From Aquificota bacterium (GTDB taxonomy: Bacteria; Aquificota; Aquificia; Aquificales; Aquificaceae): a stretch of 64,000 bases of DNA. Within the stretch, counting starts at the first letter, position 1. Each line of letters begins with the position of its first letter. Below are positions 42,963 through 52,996 of this stretch, piece by piece. A program made the position numbers and the translations under genes. The stretch is taken from assembly GCA_013153495.1 (NCBI GenBank), contig JAADEH010000012.1, positions 310,001-374,000 of the forward strand, read 5' to 3'. The notes below the pieces were generated by a model. That model was not told the origin of the DNA. It saw only the letters and a list, made by a program, of their open reading frames with translations, and ran no database searches.

Positions 42963-43895
42963 ATGAGGTTTCTGGTGGTAGGTGTCGGGGCAATAGGGGG
43001 TGCATACCTTGCCTTCCTCAGCAAGGCTGGGCACGAAGCCTTCGGACTCGTAAAAAAGGGCAGGAAGTTGGACCGAATAAGGGTGAGCGGGATATGGGGA
43101 GAGTTTGAAATCCCTGTCAGAACTATAGACGACGTAAACGGATTACCCTGGAAACCCGACCTGATAATCATTTCTGTTAAGTCCTACGACACGGAGAAAG
43201 CCCTCGAGCAGGTGAAGCCTGTGGTCGGAGAAAACACCTTTTTGATGAACGCTCAGAACGGATACGGAAATTACGAGAAGAGCGCAGAGCTTTTCGGAGA
43301 GGATAGGGTTATCCTCGCAAGGGTAATATTCGGCTCGAGGGTAGTATCTGCAGGGGAGATAGAGATTACCGTGTGTGCGGACGATGTAGTTATAGGAAAC
43401 CCTGCGGGTTTGATAGATGAAAATTTCTTAAAAAACCTCGCAGAGGTCTTTACAAAGTCCGGAATACCTACACGCTACGACAGGGAAGTTTACAAATACC
43501 TTTGGGACAAGATAATTTACAACTGCGCTCTCAACCCTCTGGGTGCCCTGCTGGAAGCCAATTACGGAATGCTCGCTCAAAACCCCCACACCCGTGAGAT
43601 TATGGACAGAATTATCGACGAGGTGTTCGAGGTTGCGGAAAAGGCAGGAATAGAGAGCTTCTGGAAAAGTTCGGAAGAGTATAAGAAGGTATTTTACGAG
43701 AGGTTGATACCACCCACCTCAGCCCACTATCCTTCCATGCTTGCGGACATAAAGAAGGGAAAAACGGAAATAGACGCTTTAAACGGGGCTATATGGAAGC
43801 TGGGGAGAAAGCACGGAATTGACACCCCTACCAACGAACTCATAACAAAGCTCGTGAAGGCAAAAGAGGAATTCAATCGGACAGGTTTGAAGTAG
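42963..43895 (+). CDS. panE: 2-dehydropantoate 2-reductase
   Basis: 310 residues. N-terminal NADP site 'VVGVGAIGGAYLAFLSKAGH', catalytic lysine in 'LWDKIIYNCALNPLGALLEAN' and 'SMLADIKKGKTEIDALNG' near 250 (family signature). Reduces ketopantoate to pantoate for coenzyme A. Starts one base after the deacetylase; its end overlaps the convergent bactofilin gene by 23 bases. Confidence 0.92.
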   Translation: MRFLVVGVGAIGGAYLAFLSKAGHEAFGLVKKGRKLDRIRVSGIWGEFEIPVRTIDDVNGLPWKPDLIIISVKSYDTEKALEQVKPVVGENTFLMNAQNGYGNYEKSAELFGEDRVILARVIFGSRVVSAGEIEITVCADDVVIGNPAGLIDENFLKNLAEVFTKSGIPTRYDREVYKYLWDKIIYNCALNPLGALLEANYGMLAQNPHTREIMDRIIDEVFEVAEKAGIESFWKSSEEYKKVFYERLIPPTSAHYPSMLADIKKGKTEIDALNGAIWKLGRKHGIDTPTNELITKLVKAKEEFNRTGLK

Positions 43896-44265
43896 CAGGT
43901 TCGGACAGAGATGTTCCCATAGAGCAGTGTCCGTTATAGACAGCTCCCTCTTCTATCACCAAAACGTTTACCCTTATGTCTCCGTTCAGGGTGGCACCCT
44001 TTTTCAACTCTATCCTCTGAGCCTCTACGTTGCCGTTCACTACGCCGTGAATGAGTATGTCCGTGCACTGAATATCGCCTTCTATCTTTCCCGATTCTCC
44101 TATTACGAGGGTGCTGTTGCTCTTTATATTCCCTTTAACGTGTCCGTCTATCCTCGTAGCGGTGGAGAGGCTTAGGTTTCCTTCAAAGGAGCATCCTTCA
44201 CCTATGAGGGTATTCACGTCGGAGACATCAACGGGCTTGAAGCTCTCTTTTTTACCGCCGAACAT
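43873..44265 (-). CDS. bacA: Bactofilin
   Basis: 130 residues, a right-handed beta-helix cytoskeletal protein: 'LIGEGCSFEGNLSLS', 'GHVKGNIKSNSTLVIGESG', 'HGVVNGNVEAQRIELKKGA'. Polymerises at the membrane without nucleotides and positions cell-wall enzymes. The M23 peptidase gene immediately upstream in the operon is its usual partner in several bacteria. Confidence 0.9.
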   Translation of the reverse strand: MFGGKKESFKPVDVSDVNTLIGEGCSFEGNLSLSTATRIDGHVKGNIKSNSTLVIGESGKIEGDIQCTDILIHGVVNGNVEAQRIELKKGATLNGDIRVNVLVIEEGAVYNGHCSMGTSLSEPATSNLSD

Positions 44266-44266
44266 A

Positions 44267-45109
44267 TCACCACCTCACATACATGTATTTTATGGGGTTT
44301 TCCCGTTTGGAATACCTCCACACCTCATAGTGAACGTGAGAACCCGTTGACCTCCCCGTTGACCCTACCAGACCTATAACCTCTCCCGACTTTACCCACT
44401 GTCCCTTTTTGACCTTTATCTTCGACAGGTGGGCATACATGGTCTTAAAACCGTAAGCGTGCTTTATTATCACCGTTTTCCCGTATCCGGACTTCCATCC
44501 CGCATATATTACCCTTCCCTCTGCGGTAGCTCTTACCTTCGTTCCCCAAGGCGCTTTTATGTCAACACCGTCGTGGAACTCGTATCTGCCCGTAAAGGGG
44601 TCTCTTCTGTATCCGTATTTGGAAGTTATCCTCCCCCAGACCGGGGGACCTAAAGGTATCCTGCTGAGATACTTCTTAAATTTATCCGCCTCCTCCTGCA
44701 GGAAGCTCACGTATTCTATGTCGAGTATATCCACCTTCTTCTGACCGCCTCCCACACCGCTGGGAATTTTCCTTATACCTTTCTTTCTCAGGAAGTTGTC
44801 TATGGCTACCAGCTTGCCTTCAAGTTCTTCAACCTTCTCCTTAAACCTGGCAAGGTAGGAATTTTTCTCCCTCTCTTTGGCGAGAAGCGTTTCCAGCGTA
44901 TCTCTTTCCTGTTTAACTTGAGCCAGCTCAGCTCTGAGACTTGCATTCTGGTAGAAGGAGAAGACCGCAAAGCTGAAAAGTCCTCCAAGGGCTACCAGAG
45001 CTGTTACCGCCACACCCTTGAGAAAGCGGGTGTTCACCCTAAAGCTCTTCGCCTTCTTTCCCCCGTAACCAACTATCAAAATGTTGATGTATCTATCTTT
45101 GCTTCCCAT
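44267..45109 (-). CDS. M23 metallopeptidase, membrane-anchored
   Basis: 280 residues: one transmembrane helix (about 29-50), a coiled coil (about 52-95), and a C-terminal LytM domain with the intact zinc site ('FHDGVDIKAPWG', 'MYAHLSKIKVKKGQWV', 'GSHVHYEVW'). Expected to cut peptidoglycan cross-links in the periplasm. It is one base from the bactofilin gene, which likely guides it to a curved or polar site. Confidence 0.9.
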   Translation of the reverse strand: MGSKDRYINILIVGYGGKKAKSFRVNTRFLKGVAVTALVALGGLFSFAVFSFYQNASLRAELAQVKQERDTLETLLAKEREKNSYLARFKEKVEELEGKLVAIDNFLRKKGIRKIPSGVGGGQKKVDILDIEYVSFLQEEADKFKKYLSRIPLGPPVWGRITSKYGYRRDPFTGRYEFHDGVDIKAPWGTKVRATAEGRVIYAGWKSGYGKTVIIKHAYGFKTMYAHLSKIKVKKGQWVKSGEVIGLVGSTGRSTGSHVHYEVWRYSKRENPIKYMYVRW

Positions 45110-45116
45110 AATGCTC

Positions 45117-46919
45117 TTATTCTACACTAAGAACGCTCAGAAATGCCTCCTGCGGGAGAGATACGTTTCCGAACTGCTTCATGCGTTTCTTACCTTCCTT
45201 CTGTTTCTCCAAGAGTTTTTTCTTTCTCGTTACGTCTCCCCCGTAGCACTTGGCTGTAACGTTAGCTCTCAGGGGCTTAATTCTTTCGGACGCTATCACT
45301 TTACCGCCTATAGCTACCTGTATGTGAACCTCAAATAGCTGTCTGGGTATAGTTTCCCTGAGTTTCTCCGCTATCTGCCTTGCCCTCCTGTAGGCTTTAT
45401 CCCTGTGAACTATAAAGGAGAGAGCATCAACAGGTTTTTTGTTTATAAGAACGTGGAGCTTAACGAGGTCCGAAGGCTTGTATCCTATGAACTCGTAATC
45501 GTAGGAGGCAAAACCCCTCGAGAGGGTCTTCACCTTGTCGTGAAAGTCAAGAATTACTTCCGACAGGGGTATCTCATACTCGAGTATCACCGTATTCTCG
45601 TCTAAATAGGAGAACTTCTTTTGCTCTCCTCTCTTTTCCTGACAGAGTTGCATTATGCTCCCCACGTATTCTTTTGGTGTTATCACCGTAACGAGGACAT
45701 AAGGCTCTTCAACCGCCTCTACGAGACCGAGATTGTCGGGAAACTCGGAAGGGTTCCTTACCTCTATGACTTCTCCCGTGTGCTTTTTTCTCACCCTGTA
45801 TATAACATTCGGAGCGGTTGTGATGATTTTTACGCCGTATTCCCTCTCAAGCCTCTCCTGAACTATCTCCATGTGAAGCAGTCCTAAGAAACCCACTCTG
45901 AAACCCATTCCGAGAGCGGGGGAGCTTTCCGGCTCGTAAACTATTGCGGCATCGTTTATGGAATACTTCTCCAAAGCGTCCCTGAGTTCTTCAAAGGTTG
46001 TATCCTCGGTGGGGTATATTCCCGCAAAAACCATGGGTTTTGCGGGTCTGAAGCCGGGCACAGCCTCTTTAACGGGGTTCCTCGCATGGGTTATGGTATC
46101 TCCTATCCTTATGTCCCTCACGTCTTTTATGGAAGCGGCTATGTATCCCACCTCACCTGCGGAAAGCTCATTGAACTTCGTCATCTTGGGCGTTTGGGCA
46201 CCCACCTCGGTAACTTCATACTCCTTTCCGGTAGAGAAAAGCCTTATCCGGTCGCCGGGCTTGACTTTGCCGTCAAAAACCCTGACAAAAGCTACCGCAC
46301 CCCGATAGGGGTCATAGTAGGAATCAAATATAAGAGCCTTCAGGGGTTTTTCCGGGTCTCCTTGGGGTGGTGGAATTCGCTTGACTATTGCCTCAAGTAT
46401 CTCTTCAATCCCTATACCCTCCTTTGCGGAAGCCAGTATCACCTCTTCCCTCGGAAGTCCCAAAACCTCCTCTATCTGTTTGATTATCCTCTCGGGTTCC
46501 GCTGCAGGAAGGTCTATTTTGTTTATTACAGGTATTATCACTAAGTCCTGCTCTACCGCCTTCCAGAAGTTTGCCACCGTTTGGGCTTCTATACCTTGGG
46601 TTGCATCCACCAAAAGCAGTGCCCCCTCACAAGCGGCAAGTGCTCTCGAGACTTCGTAGGAAAAGTCCACGTGTCCGGGGGTGTCTATCAGGTGTAGCTT
46701 GTATTCCTTCCCGTCTTTGGCTTTGTAAAACATCCTGACCGCTTGCATCTTTATGGTTATTCCCCTCTCCCTCTCTATGTCTAAGGTATCCAAAAGCTGT
46801 TCTCTCTTTTCCCTTTCGGTTATCGCACCCGTAAACTCCAAGAGACGGTCCGCAAGGGTGGACTTTCCGTGGTCCACGTGGGCTATTATTGAGAAGTTTC
46901 TGATATTCTCAAGACTCAT
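45117..46919 (-). CDS. lepA: Elongation factor 4 (LepA)
   Basis: 600 residues, full length. GTPase motifs '[14 protein letters not shown]' near 13-26, 'DTPGHVDF' near 79 and 'NKID' near 135; the EF4-specific C-terminal domain ends with '[20 protein letters not shown]' and '[18 protein letters not shown]'. A ribosomal GTPase that remodels stalled ribosomes. A TATAAT lies 15 bases before the ATG, sharing the gap with the divergent Uma2 gene. Confidence 0.96.
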   Translation of the reverse strand: MSLENIRNFSIIAHVDHGKSTLADRLLEFTGAITEREKREQLLDTLDIERERGITIKMQAVRMFYKAKDGKEYKLHLIDTPGHVDFSYEVSRALAACEGALLLVDATQGIEAQTVANFWKAVEQDLVIIPVINKIDLPAAEPERIIKQIEEVLGLPREEVILASAKEGIGIEEILEAIVKRIPPPQGDPEKPLKALIFDSYYDPYRGAVAFVRVFDGKVKPGDRIRLFSTGKEYEVTEVGAQTPKMTKFNELSAGEVGYIAASIKDVRDIRIGDTITHARNPVKEAVPGFRPAKPMVFAGIYPTEDTTFEELRDALEKYSINDAAIVYEPESSPALGMGFRVGFLGLLHMEIVQERLEREYGVKIITTAPNVIYRVRKKHTGEVIEVRNPSEFPDNLGLVEAVEEPYVLVTVITPKEYVGSIMQLCQEKRGEQKKFSYLDENTVILEYEIPLSEVILDFHDKVKTLSRGFASYDYEFIGYKPSDLVKLHVLINKKPVDALSFIVHRDKAYRRARQIAEKLRETIPRQLFEVHIQVAIGGKVIASERIKPLRANVTAKCYGGDVTRKKKLLEKQKEGKKRMKQFGNVSLPQEAFLSVLSVE

Positions 46920-46943
46920 AGGTATTTAGGTTAAATTATAGAT

Positions 46944-47477
46944 ATGGGTTTGGCAAGGGAACACCTGCCCAGATACACCTACGAGGATTACAAAAAGTGG
47001 GAAGGGGATTGGGAGCTTATAGAGGGAATTCCTTACGCTTTAGCCTCTCCCTCTTTCAAACATCAGAGGGTTGTCCTGCGAATAGCACGCTTCCTCGACG
47101 AGTTTTTAGAAAGTAGGTGTTCCGAGTGCTCCGTAGGAATAGATACGGACTTTGTAATTGACGAGCATAACGTCCTGAGACCTGATGTGTTCGTAGTTTG
47201 TGAAAAGGTCGAAGACAGGCTCCTTAAAGCTCCGCAGATAGTCTTTGAAGTAGTATCCGAAAGCACATCGGATAAGGATGAAAACCTTAAAAAGATTCTC
47301 TACGAAAGGGAAGGGGTTGAGTATTACGTCCTCGTGTATCCGAACCTCAAGAAGGCAAGGATTTTCAGGCTCAAAGATGGAAAATACATAAAGGTTTTTG
47401 AAGCTGTCCAAGATACTTACGAATTTGAGCTTAAGAAATGTTCCGTTCCTTTGGACTTTTCCAAGGTGTGGGAGTAA
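46944..47477 (+). CDS. Uma2-family (DUF820) restriction-endonuclease-like protein
   Basis: 177 residues with the PD-(D/E)xK-like core: 'WELIEGIPYALASPSFKHQ', 'VLRPDVFVVCEK', 'APQIVFEVVSESTSDKDENL', 'YEREGVEYYVLVYP'. Uma2 proteins are abundant in thermophiles and cyanobacteria; nuclease activity is predicted, and the biological role is unknown. Divergent from lepA with only 24 bases between starts. Confidence 0.85.
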   Translation: MGLAREHLPRYTYEDYKKWEGDWELIEGIPYALASPSFKHQRVVLRIARFLDEFLESRCSECSVGIDTDFVIDEHNVLRPDVFVVCEKVEDRLLKAPQIVFEVVSESTSDKDENLKKILYEREGVEYYVLVYPNLKKARIFRLKDGKYIKVFEAVQDTYEFELKKCSVPLDFSKVWE

Positions 47478-47483
47478 TAAAGC

Positions 47484-48389
47484 TCAACGGGGAACCTTTA
47501 CTTCGCTAAGAATTCTTCTGATTAAATCTTCCGCATTCGTGCCTTCCCGAGCTACTATCCTGTGGCTAAGAACGGGAACGAGAACATCGATTACATCTTC
47601 GGGGACGACGAAGTCCCTCTCCTTTATGTAAGCGGTAGCTTTTGCACAATGGCTCAGATGCAACGCTCCCCTCGTGGATACACCCAAGAGTATCTCCGGA
47701 TGCTTTCTCGTATGGATAACTATCTCCATAATAAAGTCTGCCACCTCGGGAGATAGGTATATCCTCCTGACTTCCTCTAAAGCTTGAAGAATGTCCCTGT
47801 GGGATGCAACACTCCTTATCTCCTCCACTAAGCTCAGGGGATTGGCTCCCATAAGTATTTCCTTCTCCACCTCGGGTGGGGGATAGCCAACCGATATTTT
47901 CATAGCAAATCGGTCCATCTGGGACTCGGGAAGGGGATAAGTTCCGTAATGCTCCATAGGGTTCTGGGTAGCTATTACGAAAAAAGGCTCGGGTAATTGG
48001 TAGGTCTTTCCGTCCACGGTAACCTGTCTCTCCGCCATAGCTTCCAGAAGTGCGCTTTGGGTTTTGGGGGTGGCTCTGTTTATCTCGTCCGCAAGCACCA
48101 CGTTATTAAAAATCGGTCCTTCCTGAAAGACGAACTCTCTTCTACTCTGGTCGAATATTGAACTCCCCGTTATGTCCGAAGGGAGCAGGTCGCTCGTGAA
48201 TTGAATTCTTGCAAAACTCAGGTCCATAGCCCTCGATAGAGAAAGAGCCAGAACCGTCTTACCGACACCGGGGACATCTTCCACCAGAAGGTGCCCACCT
48301 GATAAGAAGCAGGTCAGAGCCTGCTTTATTACCTCCTCCTTCCCCCTTATTACCTTAGATACTTCCTCTATTACCGCCTGTATATCCAT
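47484..48389 (-). CDS. MoxR-family AAA+ ATPase
   Basis: 301 residues. Walker A 'VEDVPGVGKTVLALSLSR' near 36-53, Walker B 'NNVVLADEINRATP' near 98, sensor 'VIATQNPMEHYGTYPLPESQ' and the MoxR lid 'RGALHLSHCAKATAYI'. MoxR ATPases act as chaperones in maturation of complexes, often next to VWA-domain genes; none is seen here. A TATATC box lies 13 bases before the ATG. Confidence 0.9.
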   Translation of the reverse strand: MDIQAVIEEVSKVIRGKEEVIKQALTCFLSGGHLLVEDVPGVGKTVLALSLSRAMDLSFARIQFTSDLLPSDITGSSIFDQSRREFVFQEGPIFNNVVLADEINRATPKTQSALLEAMAERQVTVDGKTYQLPEPFFVIATQNPMEHYGTYPLPESQMDRFAMKISVGYPPPEVEKEILMGANPLSLVEEIRSVASHRDILQALEEVRRIYLSPEVADFIMEIVIHTRKHPEILLGVSTRGALHLSHCAKATAYIKERDFVVPEDVIDVLVPVLSHRIVAREGTNAEDLIRRILSEVKVPR

Positions 48390-48419
48390 TACGAGAGCTA
48401 ATGATATACTAAATCCTCC

Positions 48420-49298
48420 ATGTCCGAAAGGGTTTTCTTCGTCGCCTTAGTCCTCTTCTCCGCCTACCTGCTCAAGAGGTCGGGGGTTTTCACGGAAGAA
48501 AGCTCCAAAACACTCATAGACTACGTTCTGTTCTTTTCACTGCCCGCCCTCGTAATTCAAAAGGTTCGTGAAGTGGACATAAGCTCGGAGACTTTTACAG
48601 TTGTGATATTTGCGTGGACCACCATTATCTTTTCCATGTTGCTTTCCTTTCTGGTGGGAAAACTCTTCAGATTTGAAGACAAAACCTTAAGGTCCTTCAT
48701 ACTTGTATCCTCCTTCGGGAATACAGCCTTTATGGGTTATCCCTTTACCTTTGCACTCTTCGGAGAGGAAGGTTTGAAGTATGCGGTTTTATACGACCAG
48801 CTCGGGTCTTTTCTCCTGGTAGTCTCGTTGGGATTGTTTGTAGCCACGGGAAGGTTTTCCTTTAAAGAGGTCATAACTTTTCCACCCTTCATAGCCCTCG
48901 TATTTGCTTTTATCTTCAAAGGCATAGCCTTTCCTCAGTTCATAAAGGTGTTTTTAGATGTTGTGGGAAAGTCGCTTATACCTGTGGTTCTGTTTGCGGT
49001 GGGGTTGAGATTTTCACCTTCCAGAATATTTAACTCTCTCAGAGGTGCTTCTCTGGCTATATTGCTTAAGATGGTGGTTGCCCCCGCCGGAGTTCTTGCC
49101 CTCATGAAACTCCTCGATATGTCCGAACTCTATCACGGAGTAATCCTTCTGGAAAGCGCAATGCCACCGATGGTGATGGCTGGGGTATTGGCTATAAAGT
49201 ATGACCTTGACGACAGGCTCGCCATCTCCGCCATAACGCTCGGGATACTGATTAGCTTCCTCACGGTGCCCATTTTTATGGGTGTTTTTGTCAAATAA
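48420..49298 (+). CDS. AEC-family transporter (auxin efflux carrier-like)
   Basis: 292 residues with about ten transmembrane helices in two repeats ('FSLPALVIQKV' early, 'ESAMPPMVMAGVLAIKYDLD' late, the family motif). Secondary transporters of this group export or import organic acids such as malate. The substrate is unknown. A TATACT lies 9 bases upstream of the ATG, so the leader is very short. The 3' end overlaps the DNA ligase gene by 8 bases. Confidence 0.85.
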   Translation: MSERVFFVALVLFSAYLLKRSGVFTEESSKTLIDYVLFFSLPALVIQKVREVDISSETFTVVIFAWTTIIFSMLLSFLVGKLFRFEDKTLRSFILVSSFGNTAFMGYPFTFALFGEEGLKYAVLYDQLGSFLLVVSLGLFVATGRFSFKEVITFPPFIALVFAFIFKGIAFPQFIKVFLDVVGKSLIPVVLFAVGLRFSPSRIFNSLRGASLAILLKMVVAPAGVLALMKLLDMSELYHGVILLESAMPPMVMAGVLAIKYDLDDRLAISAITLGILISFLTVPIFMGVFVK

Positions 49299-51042
49299 CC
49301 CTATACTGCCTCTGCTGGAGAAACATTTCTATTATTTCCTTCTCTGTTGTAGCGTCTTCGGGTCTTTTGTCAAACCTGTATCTTCCCGTGAACCTCGGAA
49401 AGCGGAGTCCGAGACCCCTTGAGGGTTTCAGCTTGTCCCAGGCACAGGTGTGAACCGGACTGTAAGTAAGCTCCGCTCCGGTGATTTCCAGAACGAGATA
49501 AGGCTCAAACCACATGTCAGCGGAGAGTATGGAGTTAACCCTCGGGTGTCTGTGGGGAATCCTATGGTCTTTGAGGATATTCTCCAACTTATCAAAGTCG
49601 TCCTCGGTAAAGCCCGTTCCCACCTTGCACACGGTCTTGAACTGGTCCGTCTCAGGGTCGTAGCACGCCATCAGAAGGGATCCAAATCGTCCAGCCCTCT
49701 GCCCTTTCCCGTAAAAGGCTCCCACCACCACGAGGTCAAGGGTGTCTGCCAGGTGGGACCTGTAATCCCTCTTATACTTAATCCAGAGGTAGCCCCTCTT
49801 TCCCGCCTCGTATATGGAGTTCTCCGCCAAAGACTTGCAAACGAGACCCTCACACCCGTCCTCTATCGCCTGATGGAAGAAGCTCTCAAGTTCCTCCACG
49901 CTATCAACAATCTTTCTGTGAGCGAGGTTTATCCTGTCGGTGGTCTTGACCACTTTCTCAAGGACTTCTCTCCTCTCTGGGTAGGGTTTCAGGGTAAGGT
50001 CTTCTCCATCAAGATACAGAATGTCAAAGATAAATCCCGCAACGGGATACTTGAGTATGTGAAAACGGGATACGTATTTTACCCTCCTGTTCATCAAAAC
50101 CTGAAAGGGTTGTATCTGACCGCTTGCGGGGTCTATGACAACACACTCAAGCTCCACTATGAAGTCGTGGGGTATGGATTCTTTCAGAAACTCAATTAGG
50201 TCGGGGAACTGATGGGTTATGTTCTCAAGCCTGCGGGAGTATAGCCAGAACTGGTCTCCCTTCCTGTGCGCCTGTATCCTCTCGCCGTCGTATTTATACT
50301 CCGCTCCGCACCTTCCACCGAGCTTTTTGAGTATGAGGGAAGGGATTGCCATCCTCTCCGCAAGCATGGGTCTTATCGGTCTTCCCAGCTCAATGCCTAT
50401 ACCCTTGACCGCTTCAAGCCCCTCCTGTGCAAGAACCTTTGCCACATATCCGAGGTCGGAGCTTAGGTTGTATGCCCTCTCTATGTGATCCCTGTTCTTT
50501 CTGTCTCCCGTAAAGGCTAAAGCCAAGGCATCCATGACGGTGTTGTCCCCTATCCCCAGCCTGAGCCTCTCGGTAACCGTTCTCAGAAGGTATTTGGCTT
50601 CCAAGGGAGTTGCCTTAGACAGGAGCTTTTTAAACAGCTCGGACTTCTTCTTGAGGGAGCCGACCCCCGTGGTCTTGGCTATCTCCAAGAGTGTGTCGTA
50701 AACCTCCTCAACGGTGAGCCTTTCCTTCGGCTCCATTCCCCTATCTCTTAAGAGAACCTCCCCCGCACTTCCGAGGTCTCCAAGCTCTATCACCTTCTCC
50801 TCTATGGTGTGCTCGTCCAGCCCCAAGACCTGCGAGAGAGCCTTTATGGCAAGCTTTTCCCCGAAGTTGTATTCAAGTCCCGTGTATTCGGGAGCTATCC
50901 TCCCGACGGATAGATAGACGACTTTATCTATCAACTCCTTCGGAGTGTTTTTAAAAAGCTCCACGAGGAGCTGGGTCATGAGGGTTCTGCTGGTGGTGGA
51001 CTCTATCCTGCTGTAAAACTCCGCAAGCTTGGAATACTCCAC
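49291..51042 (-). CDS. lig: ATP-dependent DNA ligase (archaeal/eukaryal type I)
   Basis: 583 residues, the length of archaeal ligases. N-terminal DNA-binding domain (about 1-210), then the adenylated lysine in 'AEYKYDGERIQAHR' near 247, 'FIVELECVVID', 'DGCEGLVCKS', 'YLWIKYKRDY' near 415 (motifs III-V), and the OB domain ending 'GLGLRFPRFTGRYRFDK'. Seals nicks using ATP. Such a ligase is a known Aquifex trait and reflects old exchange with archaea. Ten bases after nuoG. Confidence 0.93.
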   Translation of the reverse strand: MEYSKLAEFYSRIESTTSRTLMTQLLVELFKNTPKELIDKVVYLSVGRIAPEYTGLEYNFGEKLAIKALSQVLGLDEHTIEEKVIELGDLGSAGEVLLRDRGMEPKERLTVEEVYDTLLEIAKTTGVGSLKKKSELFKKLLSKATPLEAKYLLRTVTERLRLGIGDNTVMDALALAFTGDRKNRDHIERAYNLSSDLGYVAKVLAQEGLEAVKGIGIELGRPIRPMLAERMAIPSLILKKLGGRCGAEYKYDGERIQAHRKGDQFWLYSRRLENITHQFPDLIEFLKESIPHDFIVELECVVIDPASGQIQPFQVLMNRRVKYVSRFHILKYPVAGFIFDILYLDGEDLTLKPYPERREVLEKVVKTTDRINLAHRKIVDSVEELESFFHQAIEDGCEGLVCKSLAENSIYEAGKRGYLWIKYKRDYRSHLADTLDLVVVGAFYGKGQRAGRFGSLLMACYDPETDQFKTVCKVGTGFTEDDFDKLENILKDHRIPHRHPRVNSILSADMWFEPYLVLEITGAELTYSPVHTCAWDKLKPSRGLGLRFPRFTGRYRFDKRPEDATTEKEIIEMFLQQRQYRVI

Positions 51043-51052
51043 AGGGTATAGT

Positions 51053-52945
51053 TTACACCTTGTATTCGCTCACCAGTTTGTTCTTCTCGTAAAGTTTTGT
51101 GAGGTTCTCGCTCCTTGAGGTTATCCAGCTGTTTCTGTAAATGTGAACCTGCGGTTTTTTGGGTGGATAGGTGTTTCCTCTGAGAACCTTTACCTCACCT
51201 TCTTTGTCCCTGAAAGCGTCCGCAAGGTTGTTCCAGAAGGATATGTCGTCGAAAGCCCAGGGTAGGAACTTTCTTCCCTTCACTTCTCCGAATAGGGTCG
51301 TAAAGGTGCCGTTGCTCTCTCCCATCAGCGCCATGGGAACTTTCATGGTAGCTCTGACGGAAAGCCCGAAGTCGTAGGGGGAAGCCACTATAAGGTGTTC
51401 CAGCTTCTCCGCCATTTGCTCTACGGTTTCGGGGTCGTAGTATTCGGTTATGTCCTCTCCGAAAATAACGAGGGTGTTTATCCTCCCTTCAAGGACAGCC
51501 TGAACCACCGCATCTATGTCCGAGTATATGTCCTTTATACGCTGGTATATTCCATACACGTTCCCGTCTTTGGGAAGGAGCAGGACTTTGTGCCCCTTGT
51601 CCGCAAGGGTTTTGAGTTTTTCTCCGAGCTTCCGTGCCTCTTCACCGCCGAAGGCGGTCGTTCCGACTACTATAACTCCCGTGCCTTGGAGTTTTTCTAT
51701 GTCCTCAAGCTCAATCTCCTCTGGTTCAAACTTCTCGTCCCTGAGAGCTTTGCCTACTCTATACACCTTCCCTTTGGTGTAGTAGGTGAGAACCGTTGCG
51801 GTTGAGGTGATGTCCTCTCCTACAAAGGCGTAAAAGTCCGCATTCTGGACTTCCTCTATGGTGGGTGGGTGGTAATCCCCGAAAGCTTGAGCAATCTTGA
51901 AGAAGTCCGCTGTCTGGGGTGCGGTTATGTAGCTGTTTGTCGCCTTTGCTATCGTCAAGACACTGTCTATAATCTCGTTGGGGATGTATCCCGAGAGAAT
52001 GAAAGCGGTTTCCCTCTCGTGAACTCCAAGGACAGAACTTAATAGGTTTACGAGGTTTCCGGGGCTTTCTTCCCTTCCGTGGGCGTAGGGTTTGAGAAGC
52101 CTGTCCACATTAAGGGCGTCGTATCCGAAGAAAGCTTTTGCACAGATGTTCAACTCCTCGGTGGGTTTGGTTCTATAGACCTTCCTCTTGGAGCGCCAGT
52201 CTCCCACGCCGAACTCTATCTGGATTTCACATCCTACGGGGCAGAGGTTGCAACGGGTAAGTTCTTTCTGAAGGAGCCAGCTCCTTGACCAGTATTTGAA
52301 GGGTTTGGAGATTATCGCTCCCACGGGACAAACGTAAACGCATATACCGCACATCTCGCAGGTTGAGGTATCCATGGGGCGAACGGTGGGGATTATGTTG
52401 GACTCAAAGCCTCTGCTCTCCACATATAGAGCATGCGCTCCCACTATCTCATCACAGGCTCTGGTGCATCTGTAACAAACCACACAGCGGTTGGAGTAAT
52501 ACTCCAGAAAGTCGCTCTCCCAGCTGTGCTCTTCCCTCTCCTTCTCAAGGGCGGATATGGGGACAACCTGCCTCTGGGGTCCGTAGATGGCTCCGAAGTT
52601 CTGAAGGTCGCACTCTCCCGCCTTGTCGCATATGGGGCAGTCAAGGGGATGCCGGGTCATGAGAGCTTGCAGGAGATACTTCTGGTTTTCTTTTACTTGC
52701 TCGCTGGTGTGGTGGGTTCTTATCACCATTCCGTCCTGAACGGGTGTGTTGCAGGATATAACAAGCCTGTTTATGTTCTCCCAATAGACCACGCACATTC
52801 TGCAAGCTCCCGCTATGGAAAGCTTGGGGTGGTAGCAGAAGTAGGGAATATCTATGCCATTTTCCAAAGCTGCCTGAAGGACGGTCTTTCCCTTCTCAAC
52901 CTCATACTCTTTGTCGTCAATAATTATCTTCACCTTCTCTGCCAT
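51053..52945 (-). CDS. nuoG: NADH-quinone oxidoreductase subunit G
   Basis: 630 residues from the ATG at 52945, which has a strong 'ggaggag' site (a longer frame starting at 52975 is rejected). N-terminal [2Fe-2S] ligands in 'CYHPKLSIAGACRMC', the His-Cys3 motif 'HPLDCPICDKAGECDL', then two [4Fe-4S] sets ('CVVCYRCTRAC', 'CEMCGICVYVCPVG') and an N7-like set ('TRCNLCPVGCEI', with a later Cys in 'LNICAKAF'). The molybdopterin-like C-terminal domain is short. Other complex I genes are not in the window. Confidence 0.9.
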   Translation of the reverse strand: MAEKVKIIIDDKEYEVEKGKTVLQAALENGIDIPYFCYHPKLSIAGACRMCVVYWENINRLVISCNTPVQDGMVIRTHHTSEQVKENQKYLLQALMTRHPLDCPICDKAGECDLQNFGAIYGPQRQVVPISALEKEREEHSWESDFLEYYSNRCVVCYRCTRACDEIVGAHALYVESRGFESNIIPTVRPMDTSTCEMCGICVYVCPVGAIISKPFKYWSRSWLLQKELTRCNLCPVGCEIQIEFGVGDWRSKRKVYRTKPTEELNICAKAFFGYDALNVDRLLKPYAHGREESPGNLVNLLSSVLGVHERETAFILSGYIPNEIIDSVLTIAKATNSYITAPQTADFFKIAQAFGDYHPPTIEEVQNADFYAFVGEDITSTATVLTYYTKGKVYRVGKALRDEKFEPEEIELEDIEKLQGTGVIVVGTTAFGGEEARKLGEKLKTLADKGHKVLLLPKDGNVYGIYQRIKDIYSDIDAVVQAVLEGRINTLVIFGEDITEYYDPETVEQMAEKLEHLIVASPYDFGLSVRATMKVPMALMGESNGTFTTLFGEVKGRKFLPWAFDDISFWNNLADAFRDKEGEVKVLRGNTYPPKKPQVHIYRNSWITSRSENLTKLYEKNKLVSEYKV

Positions 52946-52996
52946 GCCACTCCTCCGAGGGAATATGATATACAAAATAGGCGGTGGGTGGGTGAG

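Noticed and set aside
49450-50199. A 249-codon open frame on the plus strand
   Set aside because: Antisense to the DNA ligase catalytic core; no ribosome site and no recognisable domain.
52946-52975. Earlier start for NuoG
   Set aside because: Family proteins begin near the ferredoxin fold, and a good ribosome site precedes the ATG at 52945.
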